From NCBI GenBank assembly GCA_015056575.1, contig SVGA01000024.1:1-51241 (forward strand): a DNA stretch of 51,241 nucleotides, in the 5' to 3' direction. This DNA comes from Butyrivibrio sp. Its GTDB lineage: Bacteria; Bacillota; Clostridia; Lachnospirales; Lachnospiraceae. Below, one piece after another: positions 34,843 through 43,924 of the stretch; positions within the stretch are counted from its first letter, which is position 1, and each line of letters begins with the position of its first letter. The notes beneath the pieces are model-generated. The model searched no databases and was not told where the DNA came from. It saw only the letters and a list, made by a program, of their open reading frames with translations. The position numbers and the translations under genes are program-made.

Positions 34843-37800
34843 ATGGGATTTACTAAAGAAAACTTATATACGAATATACCCGGGGCAGGTAATGTGTTTA
34901 CCGGAAGTGACCAGATCTGGGACCAGGCTCAGATAAAAGCTTTTTTTGAACTGATTCTTTATCAGCTGGCGGTATTTGATGCTGAGTCCGAAAAGCTTAC
35001 AAGGGCTCTCGATAATTTCATGAATGATGATGACCATAAGGGAAAAGAGGCAAGGGCATCTAAGAAGTTTGTCGAAAAGAAATATCTTCCGGTCATCATA
35101 GACACCATCAGGGCGGTTCAGTTGCTGAAAGGAATGACGATATCAAAGGGAATAGAATCCTGCACGCCAATTCTTGATGATTTTAAAGAGGCGCTTTCGG
35201 AGAATGATGATGCTATTTTTACCAGGTCAAAACTTGAGAAGATCATAATAGACTTTTCATCCTACAACAGGTGCTTTGCAGAAAATACTCCCAAAATAAC
35301 CAACTATAGAAATACAGCCCAGGGAATCATTGATTCCTGTGATGTTATAAAGTCGATAAAAACTCTTGATGATCCCGATCCCATGCCGGCTCAGGAGGAA
35401 CTTGACGAATTTACTACAGGTGATGGCAAAGACGGAGATATTCCTCTTCTTATGAAAGCTTTTATGGACTTTTTGGAAGAGCACAACGATGATTTTACCG
35501 GCACTGAATTTGTGGGGCTTGTTGAGAAGATAATAACTAATCTGAACGGCATCAATGATGGACTTGGGAACGGTATCTATAAACCAGGGGATTACGAAAG
35601 AGACCTTAAAAAGATCAGCTATGAACAGGGTAGTGATACAGAGGAATATAAGGCATATATAAAGACCTACAAAAAATTCATAGAGGGAAAGGTTGCCAGC
35701 TCACAGGTATATATTTACGACCCCGTAAATGTCAACTCAGGAAGCTTTGTCAGTGAGAAGAGCGATTTGGTGATAAGCGGCCCTCACGGAATTGAGCTTA
35801 AGCGCTTTTATAATTCCCAAAAGGAGAGATCCGGAGTACTTGGAAAAGGCTGGACGCTGAACTTTGAAGAAAGGATTACCAGAGATGATGAGGATACCAT
35901 CACACTTTTTTACGGCGACGGAAAAGTGGGATGCTTTAAGAAAGTGACCCTTGGAAAAGAAGAGGTGTATCTTGAAATTCACGGTGCACAAGGAATTCTC
36001 AGGGAAATCGAAACAGGCTATAAGCTGAGCTTTGATAATAACAGATACATAGAATATGATGCGGAAGGATATCTTGTCAGCTTCGGTGATGGCTTTGGCC
36101 CTAATATCAGTGTTGAATACAATGTCTTTGAGAAAAATGCGGATGGGAAGGTGACATCAGCTCCGCTTCCCGTCATGGTAAAGACTAAGGAAGGAAAGAG
36201 TATTTCTTTTGCCTACAACAATGACGGCCTTCTTGTAAAGGCAACTGATCATACCAAAAGAGAAATACTCTACAGCTATGTAAAAGAAAACGATGCTTAC
36301 AGACTGACCTCTGTAACAGGCCCCGATGGCAATGTGAAAAGCTACACTTATACAGCTGACGGCCTGATTCAGTCGGCTACAAGACCTGATGGCATTGTTG
36401 GAATAACCAATGAATACGATGCTCAGGGCAGAGTAAAAAGGCAGATCACAGCTGATGGCGGTGAGTTTATATATTCTTACAATGACGCTGACCATGTGAC
36501 CATTGTAACAGAACCCGGCGGCTGCAAGGTGGAATATGTATCGGATGAGGCAGGACGTCACATTGCCACAAGATATCCCGAGTTCGATCTAGAGGAGTCT
36601 TACTCATACAATGATAAGGGATTTAAGATCTCTCACACCGACAAACGCGGATTTACAACCAGATACACCTATGATAACAGAGGACATGTTACAGGAATCA
36701 TAGGACCGGAAGGACTGAGCGAGTTCTTTACCTACAATGCTGACGGACGGCTTATCAGCAAAAAGGACTCAGAGGGAAACACAATAACTTACAGATACGA
36801 TCTGCAGGGAAATCTTTACAGCGTTACGGACCAGCTTGGGGAGACTGTAAAATACGACTACGAGGATGGAAGGCTCATAGCTGTCAGAGATGCTGAGGGA
36901 GACAGGACTACCTATACCTATGATGATCAGGGAAATATAGCGTCCATAACAGGACCGGATGGACTGGTCACAAGCTATTTCTATGATGCTCTTGGAAGAG
37001 TTATTGCGACGGAAGATACTGAAGGAAACAGAACATCTTATGAGCTTGATGTAAACGGTAATATCATAAAAGCCACCGATCCAGAAGGAAATGTTACCGA
37101 GTACTCCTACACAGCTCTTGGTAAGATTGCGGAAGTTATCAATCCTGACGGAACCCGTAGGCACTGGGATTATAATACTGCCGGCAAAAAATCAGCATTT
37201 ACCGATGAGGAGAACAGAGTAACCAGATATCTCTACAATCACCTGTATCAGGAAGAGAAGGTCATACTTCCAAACAGCGGAACCGTTCTGTATGAGTATG
37301 ATAAGCTCGGATATCGTATCGCTGAGACAAACGCTGAGGGTGTAAGGACCGAGTATGCATACGATAAAGGCGGCAACAGAATATCAACAGCCAAAGCTGC
37401 AGGCAGTGGTGATGATAAAAAGAAGATAGTTGTTTCGACTCTTACTTACGATGCTCGTGGAAGAGTAACAGCACAAACAGATGGTGAAGGTAACACCACC
37501 GGATATGTATATGACAGAAACAGCAATATCATTGAAAAGACAAATCCTGCAGGGGGCAGGACATCCTATGAATATGATGCTGCGGGAAGACTCATAAAGA
37601 CTATAGATCCCCTTGGAAGAGAAATAGTCCTTACATATACAAAGGATGGGAGACTCAGGAGCTCAACCGATCATGACGGCGTAACGACTGTCAATATATA
37701 TGAGAACAAGCGGATAAAGAAGGTTGTTAAGCGGGCCGGTGAAAGGGAAATACTTGTAAGAGAATACGAGTACGATCCCTGTGGCAGAGTAAGGAAGCTT

Positions 37801-40434
37801 ACCGGTGCAAGCGGGCTCACTGTAGAATATGTATATGACAGGGCAGGAAGGATCACAGAGACATTAAGAAGTGACGGACGCCATGTGACCTGCTCTTATG
37901 ATGCCTGCGGAAGAGTTGTGGAAACCACAGATTGTGGAAATACAACAAGATACACCTATACAGGGACCGGAAGGATTAAGAGCGTAACGGATCCTCTGGG
38001 TAATGTAACACAGTATTCTTATAATGAATTGGATCTTCTTGAAAGTGTAGACAGATCAGGCGGTCATGTGACCACCTATGACCGCAATCTTGTGGGTGAT
38101 ATAATTTCCGTTACCGACGGACTTGGCCAGAAGGATGTCTTTACTTACGACGAATTTGGAAGAGTAAGTACCCATGTAGACAGAGATGGCAATGTGACGG
38201 CTTATACAAGGGATAATAACGGTAATACTACAAGCCTGGACTATTCCGATGGAAAGAGTGTACGGCTTAAGTACGATGCTTTAAATAAGCTTGAGGAGAT
38301 CAGGGATCACCTTGGTGTTACAACTATCAGCAATGACATTATCGGAAGAATGACCGGCGTTACCGATTACAGCGGCAGAACCGTAGGGTATGAGTATGGG
38401 CTTGACGACAGAAGAACAGCTGTCATTTATCCGGATGGAAGAACAGCCAGATATTCTTATGATGAATTTGGAAGACTTAGTCTTCTTTCGAATGTTTCAG
38501 GCGATAATGATACGGAGGAGTCCGTTACTTATACCTATGATGATATCGGAAGGCTCTCAGTAAAGTCATTCCCTAATGGTACCTCCATTCATTATGATTA
38601 TTATCCCGGTGGAAATATCAAAACCCTTACCAGTATGGAGGGAGAGGATATTATCGATAAATATGAGTATCACTATGTCAATTCTGTTCGCAGCAGTGTG
38701 ACCAGGCATAGGCGCGGACTTGATGCTGTGTCCGGAACCTATGACTACACCTACGATGCCCTGGGACGACTTCTTCGTACCAGTCATAACGGAGTACTCA
38801 AGGCTTCCTATGAGTATGATGCCTTTGGAAACCGGGTAAGAATGGAAGTCGGAGATGAAGTAACAGAGTATCGTTATGATGCACTTAACAGACTTACCGA
38901 ATCCGTAATGACAGCTTCAGGATCTCCCGCGGAGAACATGACCTATGGCTACGACAGGAGAGGACACCTGACATCGGTTACCAAAGACGGAGTTATCCGA
39001 AAGACCTTTGATTATGACGTTGCCGGAATGATGGTACATGCTCATGATGATGAGTTGGGTGATGCTGTTTATGACTATAACGGAATGGGTTACAGGGCAA
39101 GATGTGTAAGACCGGAAGAAGAAACAGAGTATCTGTGCGACCTGTCCAGGGAATACTACAATCTTCTTGAGAGGACAGTAAACGGACAGCGTCAGAGCTT
39201 TGTATACGACAGAAATGTTATAAGCATGAACAGCGAAGAGGGTAATTTCTATTATCTGCAGGATGAGCTGGGAAGTACAATGTATCTTACCGGTACCGAT
39301 GGGCGGACGGTGGAATCCTATGCCTATGACGACTTTGGAGGCAGAGTGGATCCCTTTACCGAAAACGGGCCTGATGAAAAAGGCAGTCACGGTTATAACA
39401 GGGAAGGCAACATATTACAGCCTTTTGCCTTCACAGGGTATCAGGAAGATACTGTTTCCGGACTACAGTTTGCCCAGGCAAGGTATTATGACAATAAAAC
39501 CGGACGATTTACCGGAGAGGACATGATAGGTGGTATCATTCAGGAACCCTATACTCAGAACAGATATGTATACTGCCTGAACAATCCTGTAGGATACGTG
39601 GATTTAAACGGTAAAGAGCCATATACCGATCCCGAAAAGGAAAGAGAAGATATAGAAGACATAGTGGATGCTTTTCAGAATCATCACATTATAAGAACCT
39701 TCAAGGAACATGGAGCTGCTGACAAGGATGCTGTAAACCACGCCGGAACAAATACCACTATAGGATGTCTTACAGATGATGTTAATAACAAGTCAGACGG
39801 CGATGCCGAATACGTAGGAGTGGTCTATCTGCTTGCAAGAGACGGGGCAGCAGGACAGGGACATGCTGCGATAGCTTTGGTAAAGAACGATGGTATGGCA
39901 GATGTTTACAGCATTGATGCAAATCCTTCATATAATCCTGTTATCGGATTGCACCTTGACGGTTATTTCGGAACAAATATCGGAGCCAACGGAGAGCCTG
40001 AGTCTATAGACTTTAATGAATACTTAAGAACCGGAAATCTCCCCCATGACAGTGCCATGCATCGGGGATCCAATCAAAAGAAGCAGGATATTTACACCCA
40101 TTTCATATACCAGCCCATAACCAATGAGGAGGGTATTGCTATGAAGGGAAGAGCCGATGCTCTGCGAAAGGAGTATACGTCGTACGACTTCTGGAACTAC
40201 AAGTATATGAACAGATGGAACAATCATTATAATGTTCTGGACAATAACTGTGGACAGAATACCATGATAGTAATGGGAGATAAGGCCTTTGCTTACAGTA
40301 CTTTGCAGCCCAATCTGTTCAGATCAAAGCCCAATGTTCAGTACCAGGAAGGTGTCTATCAGATAAACAATGGTATGATGACCGGTTATTATGGTACTAT
40401 TGAGCAATTAAGAATGGCATTTTGCGAGGTATAA
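34843..40434 (+). CDS. LXG-RHS polymorphic toxin with C-terminal papain-like domain
   Basis: 1863 aa, no signal peptide. Residues 1-270 are helical and LXG-like; DHKGKEARASKKFVEKKYLPVI matches the GKgA-A-FF-x-LP block of LXG domains. A DUF6531-type RHS entry follows (about 289-330, VNVNSGSFVSEKSDLVISG). YD repeats run to about 1500, and the RHS core ends at GRFTGEDMIGG...NRYVYCLNNPVGYVDLNG (to 1589). The last 272 residues are the variable effector tip: GHAAIALVK with His1674 and NVLDNNCGQNT with Cys1803. That His-then-Cys order fits a circularly permuted NlpC/P60 (LRAT/DUF4105-like) papain fold. The likely role is an antibacterial effector exported by type VII secretion (inference). TAGGAGTG precedes the ATG; a lipoprotein gene starts 2 bp after the stop. 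Confidence 0.88.
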   Translation: MGFTKENLYTNIPGAGNVFTGSDQIWDQAQIKAFFELILYQLAVFDAESEKLTRALDNFMNDDDHKGKEARASKKFVEKKYLPVIIDTIRAVQLLKGMTISKGIESCTPILDDFKEALSENDDAIFTRSKLEKIIIDFSSYNRCFAENTPKITNYRNTAQGIIDSCDVIKSIKTLDDPDPMPAQEELDEFTTGDGKDGDIPLLMKAFMDFLEEHNDDFTGTEFVGLVEKIITNLNGINDGLGNGIYKPGDYERDLKKISYEQGSDTEEYKAYIKTYKKFIEGKVASSQVYIYDPVNVNSGSFVSEKSDLVISGPHGIELKRFYNSQKERSGVLGKGWTLNFEERITRDDEDTITLFYGDGKVGCFKKVTLGKEEVYLEIHGAQGILREIETGYKLSFDNNRYIEYDAEGYLVSFGDGFGPNISVEYNVFEKNADGKVTSAPLPVMVKTKEGKSISFAYNNDGLLVKATDHTKREILYSYVKENDAYRLTSVTGPDGNVKSYTYTADGLIQSATRPDGIVGITNEYDAQGRVKRQITADGGEFIYSYNDADHVTIVTEPGGCKVEYVSDEAGRHIATRYPEFDLEESYSYNDKGFKISHTDKRGFTTRYTYDNRGHVTGIIGPEGLSEFFTYNADGRLISKKDSEGNTITYRYDLQGNLYSVTDQLGETVKYDYEDGRLIAVRDAEGDRTTYTYDDQGNIASITGPDGLVTSYFYDALGRVIATEDTEGNRTSYELDVNGNIIKATDPEGNVTEYSYTALGKIAEVINPDGTRRHWDYNTAGKKSAFTDEENRVTRYLYNHLYQEEKVILPNSGTVLYEYDKLGYRIAETNAEGVRTEYAYDKGGNRISTAKAAGSGDDKKKIVVSTLTYDARGRVTAQTDGEGNTTGYVYDRNSNIIEKTNPAGGRTSYEYDAAGRLIKTIDPLGREIVLTYTKDGRLRSSTDHDGVTTVNIYENKRIKKVVKRAGEREILVREYEYDPCGRVRKLTGASGLTVEYVYDRAGRITETLRSDGRHVTCSYDACGRVVETTDCGNTTRYTYTGTGRIKSVTDPLGNVTQYSYNELDLLESVDRSGGHVTTYDRNLVGDIISVTDGLGQKDVFTYDEFGRVSTHVDRDGNVTAYTRDNNGNTTSLDYSDGKSVRLKYDALNKLEEIRDHLGVTTISNDIIGRMTGVTDYSGRTVGYEYGLDDRRTAVIYPDGRTARYSYDEFGRLSLLSNVSGDNDTEESVTYTYDDIGRLSVKSFPNGTSIHYDYYPGGNIKTLTSMEGEDIIDKYEYHYVNSVRSSVTRHRRGLDAVSGTYDYTYDALGRLLRTSHNGVLKASYEYDAFGNRVRMEVGDEVTEYRYDALNRLTESVMTASGSPAENMTYGYDRRGHLTSVTKDGVIRKTFDYDVAGMMVHAHDDELGDAVYDYNGMGYRARCVRPEEETEYLCDLSREYYNLLERTVNGQRQSFVYDRNVISMNSEEGNFYYLQDELGSTMYLTGTDGRTVESYAYDDFGGRVDPFTENGPDEKGSHGYNREGNILQPFAFTGYQEDTVSGLQFAQARYYDNKTGRFTGEDMIGGIIQEPYTQNRYVYCLNNPVGYVDLNGKEPYTDPEKEREDIEDIVDAFQNHHIIRTFKEHGAADKDAVNHAGTNTTIGCLTDDVNNKSDGDAEYVGVVYLLARDGAAGQGHAAIALVKNDGMADVYSIDANPSYNPVIGLHLDGYFGTNIGANGEPESIDFNEYLRTGNLPHDSAMHRGSNQKKQDIYTHFIYQPITNEEGIAMKGRADALRKEYTSYDFWNYKYMNRWNNHYNVLDNNCGQNTMIVMGDKAFAYSTLQPNLFRSKPNVQYQEGVYQINNGMMTGYYGTIEQLRMAFCEV

Positions 40435-40436
40435 TT

Positions 40437-41315
40437 ATGATACGAAGTAGGTTGATTGCATCTGCAATTGCAGTTTGTATGATGTTTGGAACGGTGGCAT
40501 GCGGTATGGGAAACAGCAACGGTATTTTACTTACAAAAAGAGTCAGCTCCGGCAATGGACAGTTTGATCACGGTGAGTTATATCAAAAGAGCTTTGGCAG
40601 CATGAAAAAGGTTGATGACATATATCTGAAAGATCTGACGAAGCTTGATGATAACACAGTGGTTGGAGTTTACAGCGAGGGCCCGGGAACACCAAGATAT
40701 GTTGCTTCTTATGATCTGAAAGCCGGGACGATGACTAAGATCACCGAGATTGAGAATGATATAGAGAACCAGCGAATATCAGCCAATGCAGATCTTTCCG
40801 AGGTTTACTACGGTGATAAGGAAAAGGGCATAGTAAAGTACGATACTGTAAGCGGAGAATCAGAAACGCTTATGGCCCCTGAGAAGCTGAAAGAGCCTGT
40901 AGTCACCCGGGATGGGAAGACCATGTTCTATATAAGTGACTGGAATCTCATAACAAGAGAAGTCGGTAAAAAAGTCAGTGGCGGAATCATAGCGTCCAAT
41001 GTCCATACTTATGCTCTTTCAAATGACGAAAAGTTTATTATCTTCACAAGACTTGGCCGTGAATATAATTCGATTTTATATAAGCTCGACCTTGAAACCG
41101 GAGAAGAGACTTATCTGAAGAAACTGGATAATCAGGCGGAAATGATTTCCATATCCTCCGATAATACCGAATTTGCCTATGTGACGTATACTGCAGCCTT
41201 TTTTTCATCCTGGGGCAGGACTGTGCTAAATGTATGCGATCTCAAGACAGGGAAGAGTAAAGTGGCTTTCAGATCAGGCTTTGCTGCCTATATTCCTTCA
41301 ATAATTCTTTTCTGA
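40437..41315 (+). CDS. Lipoprotein with beta-propeller-like repeats, candidate immunity protein
   Basis: 292 aa from ATG 40437, which has GAGGT at 40426-40430; the frame opens 15 bp earlier inside the toxin gene. A short basic N terminus and hydrophobic stretch end in GTVAC, giving lipidation at Cys22; the -3 Thr is not ideal for a lipobox. The body has TolB/WD-like strands: SYDLKAGTMTKITEI, KYDTVSGESETL, YKLDLETGEETYLKKL and NVCDLKTGKSKVAF, suggesting a beta-propeller on the outer face of the membrane. It begins 2 bp after the toxin stop and is followed by a terminator, so it shares the toxin transcript. In polymorphic toxin loci this is the immunity position; an extracytoplasmic protector fits an outside-acting effector. 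No known immunity family is recognised. Confidence 0.7.
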   Translation: MIRSRLIASAIAVCMMFGTVACGMGNSNGILLTKRVSSGNGQFDHGELYQKSFGSMKKVDDIYLKDLTKLDDNTVVGVYSEGPGTPRYVASYDLKAGTMTKITEIENDIENQRISANADLSEVYYGDKEKGIVKYDTVSGESETLMAPEKLKEPVVTRDGKTMFYISDWNLITREVGKKVSGGIIASNVHTYALSNDEKFIIFTRLGREYNSILYKLDLETGEETYLKKLDNQAEMISISSDNTEFAYVTYTAAFFSSWGRTVLNVCDLKTGKSKVAFRSGFAAYIPSIILF

Positions 41316-41344
41316 TCCCCGGTCAAAAGCGGATTAAAACAGAA

Positions 41345-41380
41345 ACATCCCGGAGTTTATGCGGACTCCGGGGTGTTTTT
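41345..41380 (+). terminator. Terminator of the type VII toxin cassette
   Basis: A 12-bp stem, ACATCCCGGAGT (41345-41356) with ACTCCGGGGTGT (41365-41376), has an 8-nt loop and is followed by TTTTT. Confidence 0.9.
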
Positions 41381-41409
41381 ATGTTTTAAGAAAAAACTAT
41401 ATACCCCTA

Positions 41410-41438
41410 TTGACATAGTACGACAGGCGTGGTATATT
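41410..41438 (+). promoter_or_regulatory. Strong promoter of the padR operon
   Basis: A perfect TTGACA (41410-41415), a 17-bp spacer and TATATT (41433-41438). It lies about 130 bp upstream of padR and is overlapped by the first of four repeated operator-like elements. Confidence 0.85.
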
Positions 41439-41478
41439 TTACTACGACAGATGAAGTACGACAGTAGTAGTACGACAG
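41417..41478 (+). repeat. Four AGTACGACAG-type direct repeats over the padR promoter
   Basis: AGTACGACAG occurs at 41417-41426, 41455-41464 and 41469-41478. A variant, ACTACGACAG, occurs at 41441-41450. The first lies between the -35 and -10 boxes; the others are 14 bp apart, downstream of the -10. Such an array is probably a cooperative operator. PadR autoregulation is the natural guess, though the sequence does not resemble the usual PadR ATGT-N8-ACAT dyad. Confidence 0.65.
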
Positions 41479-41492
41479 ACGTTGCAACGACA

Positions 41493-41513
41493 ATCGCAAA
41501 TGCGCATTGCGAT
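41493..41513 (+). repeat. Palindrome in the padR leader
   Basis: ATCGCAA and TTGCGAT flank ATGCGCA, giving a nearly continuous 21-bp dyad. It lies 58 bp before the padR start and may be a hairpin or a second operator. Confidence 0.5.
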
Positions 41514-41570
41514 GAACAGGCAACACATCTGTCAGAGGTGCATACATTACTAAAGAGAAAGGACGAGATA

Positions 41571-41921
41571 ATGGGCGAGATAAGCAGTGATGTAATCCGT
41601 GGTTATAACGACACCATCATCCTTTATCTGCTTTTGGATTCACCGTCATACGGATATGAAATATCCAAAAAAGTCAGGGATATTTCCGAAGGGAAGTATC
41701 TTATCAAAGAAACAACTCTTTATTCAGCCTTTACCAGAATGGAGAAGAACGGATATATAGAATCCTATTCGCAGAATTCAGAAAGTGGAAAAAAGAGAAC
41801 GTATTACAGGATCACCGATTCGGGACGTAGTTATTATCGCGAGAAATGTGAGGAATGGAATCTTACTAAGGAAGTTATAGAGCACTTTATAACTGAAGGA
41901 GGGGAAAATGGAAACTCTTAA
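41571..41921 (+). CDS. PadR family transcriptional regulator
   Basis: 116 aa from ATG 41571, preceded by AAAGGACGAG; the frame is open much further upstream, through the promoter, which is not coding. A winged-helix domain is visible: IILYLLLDSPSYGYEISKKV, then TTLYSAFTRMEKNGYIESYSQNS and GKKRTYYRITDSGRSYY. These are the helix-turn-helix and wing of PadR proteins, with a short C-terminal dimerisation helix. It probably represses its own operon until an envelope or antimicrobial stress. The last 14 bp overlap the membrane protein gene. The PadR - permease-prefix protein - DUF4097 order is a recurrent Firmicute stress-response arrangement (family knowledge). Confidence 0.92.
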   Translation: MGEISSDVIRGYNDTIILYLLLDSPSYGYEISKKVRDISEGKYLIKETTLYSAFTRMEKNGYIESYSQNSESGKKRTYYRITDSGRSYYREKCEEWNLTKEVIEHFITEGGENGNS

Positions 41922-42894
41922 GAATTATCTTGAATCAATGTTCGCAAGTCTGCCTAACACCGTTGAGGTGCTTAAGGCCAAAGAGGAACTTTATACAATG
42001 ATGGAGGACAAGTACAACGAGCTCATCGCAGAGGGCAAGCCGGAGAACGAGGCTGTCGGGATCGTTATCTCAGAGTTCGGCAATCTCGATGAAGTGGCAG
42101 AGTCCCTTGGGATCGGGCAGATGCTCCGGGAATACACCTATACTGACAGGAATCAGATCCCTTCAGAGGAAGCAGAAGAGTATGTTCAGCAGTACTGCCA
42201 GCACAGGTTCTGGATCGGCCTTGGGGTCATGCTCCTTATCTTTTCACCCATGAGTATCATAATTACTGAGATGGCCAAGATTGAGGCCTTCGAAGTCATC
42301 GGAATTGCTTTCTTTTTCCTGATGATTGCAGCCGGCGTTGGCATCATTGTTTTTTCCAGCATCAACATGAGCAAGTGGAAATACCTGGATGAGCAGCTTT
42401 GCTGCATTGATTACGCAACAGCCAACCAGCTCAAGCTTCAGAAGGAAGCCCACAGAGCAGACAGGGCGCTTCTTCTGACAATAGGTATTGCGCTGTGCAT
42501 CCTAAGCGTTGTTCCTGTAATTCTGTTCAGCTCACTTTTCAAGAGCTTTGTACTTACAGAGGGCATCGGACCTGCACTTATCTTCGTCTTTGTCGGAATC
42601 GGCGTTATGATGATCATTTTCGCCGGCGGAAGAGAAACAGCTATCAACAAGCTTCTTGCACTCAATGACGCACACACAGTATCCGGCTCCTACAGAAAGG
42701 GACAGGATATGCCTGAAAGCTATATCAATCCGGGAATTGAGGGCTTCATGAAATCCTACTGGACCATCATTACCTGCGTATATCTTATCTGGAGTTTTTT
42801 GACCTTTGACTGGCACATAACCTGGATCATCTGGCCCATTGCAGCTGTAGCCAAGACAGTTATCGGAAACATCTGGGGCGCAAGAGAGGAGTGA
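41908..42894 (+). CDS. Membrane protein with permease-prefix (HAAS/DUF1700-like) domain
   Basis: 328 aa. Residues 1-75 are a helical cytoplasmic domain (ETLKNYLESMFASLPNTVEVLKAKEELYTMMEDKYNELIAEG; EAVGIVISEFGNLDEVAESLG) typical of the permease prefix domain found beside PadR regulators. About six membrane helices follow in three pairs, near 95-145, 180-235 and 275-320. It may sense membrane state and signal to PadR, or act with the next protein (inference). Translation is coupled to padR by a 14-bp overlap, with GGAGGGG just before the ATG. Confidence 0.85.
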   Translation: METLKNYLESMFASLPNTVEVLKAKEELYTMMEDKYNELIAEGKPENEAVGIVISEFGNLDEVAESLGIGQMLREYTYTDRNQIPSEEAEEYVQQYCQHRFWIGLGVMLLIFSPMSIIITEMAKIEAFEVIGIAFFFLMIAAGVGIIVFSSINMSKWKYLDEQLCCIDYATANQLKLQKEAHRADRALLLTIGIALCILSVVPVILFSSLFKSFVLTEGIGPALIFVFVGIGVMMIIFAGGRETAINKLLALNDAHTVSGSYRKGQDMPESYINPGIEGFMKSYWTIITCVYLIWSFLTFDWHITWIIWPIAAVAKTVIGNIWGAREE

Positions 42895-42898
42895 TATC

Positions 42899-43666
42899 AT
42901 GAAATACTTTATGCCTGTATTGGGACTTGTCACCATAGTCTGCATCATTGCGGGAACATATATGCACGTGGGAGGGGGCCTTAGTATCTTTGATAAACCC
43001 ATTATTTCTCTGGGCTCTGGCTCTGATAAGACTTCCGGGGAAAAAGATATCTCTTTTTCCGAGAGTTATGAGAATGTGAATAAGCTTGATATAAACATGG
43101 CCTTCGGAGATGTTGATATCATTGAAGGCAGCGAGCTTAATGTAAGCTTTGAGGGTCACAGTGATCTTACCCCCGAGGTGAAGGTTGAGGACGGTAAGCT
43201 TTATATCAAGCAGCCCCGGAAGGTTAAGGTCAAGGGCATTGATCTTAGCAAATACAAGAGCCGGCTTACAGTGACGGTTCCTTCTTCGGATAAGTTTGAG
43301 AGAGTTGAGGCGGATCTTGATATGGGGAATCTTAAGATAAGCGGCCTTACCTGTAAGAATCTTGAAGTTGACATGAGCATGGGAGATCTTGATGTCAATG
43401 ATGTTACAACAGACACCATTGAGGCAGACAACGACATGGGCGCCTGCAAGATCAGTGGATGTAAGTTTGACAAGCTGAAAGCAAACTGCGACATGGGAGA
43501 CATCAGGGTCAGTGTTGAAGGTGATGTTGACGACTATGCCATCACCGCAAAATGCGATCTTGGACGAGTTAACATTGATGGTGATGACAAAGGAGATAAA
43601 TACTCTGTTAAGGGAGACAAGGAGATCACACTAAACGTGGCTATGGGCAATATTGATGTTAATTAA
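42899..43666 (+). CDS. DUF4097-type beta-helix surface protein
   Basis: 255 aa. One N-terminal membrane anchor (about 5-25) is followed by a Ser/Gly linker and a repetitive beta-strand domain. Its repeats are LDINMAFGDVDIIEG, VEADLDMGNLKISG, LEVDMSMGDLDVND, IEADNDMGACKISG, LKANCDMGDIRVSV and a final LNVAMGNIDVN. The recurring (D/A)MG(D/N)(L/I) turn is characteristic of DUF4097/LiaF-C-like beta-helices. The domain should lie outside the membrane. It begins 4 bp after the membrane protein stop, so the three genes form one unit. A role in envelope stress is inferred from similar PadR loci. Confidence 0.88.
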   Translation: MKYFMPVLGLVTIVCIIAGTYMHVGGGLSIFDKPIISLGSGSDKTSGEKDISFSESYENVNKLDINMAFGDVDIIEGSELNVSFEGHSDLTPEVKVEDGKLYIKQPRKVKVKGIDLSKYKSRLTVTVPSSDKFERVEADLDMGNLKISGLTCKNLEVDMSMGDLDVNDVTTDTIEADNDMGACKISGCKFDKLKANCDMGDIRVSVEGDVDDYAITAKCDLGRVNIDGDDKGDKYSVKGDKEITLNVAMGNIDVN

Positions 43667-43698
43667 GCCCTCTTCCCGTAAGTGGGATTCCATATATG

Positions 43699-43745
43699 GC
43701 CCGTCAGGGCAGGTCTTATACCTGCTTTGGCGGGCTACTTTTTGT
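43699..43745 (+). terminator. Terminator of the padR operon
   Basis: GCCCGTCAGG-GCAGGT pairs with ACCTGC-TTTGGCGGGC around a CTTAT loop and is followed by TACTTTTTG. It is a long stem with a modest T-run. Confidence 0.75.
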
Positions 43746-43856
43746 GTTTTCATGTGAAGGCCAATAATCTTAAGGTTACAAAATATTAATTTGGAGGAGA
43801 AGATGCAGTAAAACTGCCGCTTCAATAATATACTTTTTTGGTGCAATCATTTTCCT

Positions 43857-43884
43857 TTGTACAGAACATTTTTTGTGGTAGAAT
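43857..43884 (+). promoter_or_regulatory. Promoter of carB
   Basis: TTGTAC (43857-43862), a 16-bp spacer and TAGAAT (43879-43884) lie about 40 bp before the carB ATG. Upstream, GGAGGAGAAG is followed by ATG-CAG-TAA (43803-43811), a ribosome-binding site with a two-codon reading frame, probably a remnant. Confidence 0.55.
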
Positions 43885-43924
43885 GTTTTGAAGAAAAATT
43901 GAACAGAGTTGAAAGGGGAGCACC

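Noticed and set aside
41373..41570. N-terminal extension of the PadR protein
   Set aside because: The extension would translate the promoter and operator repeats; the PadR fold starts at ATG 41571, which has a ribosome-binding site.
43803..43811. ATG-CAG-TAA mini frame as a regulatory leader peptide of carB
   Set aside because: It lies upstream of the likely carB promoter, and there is no convincing attenuator hairpin after it.
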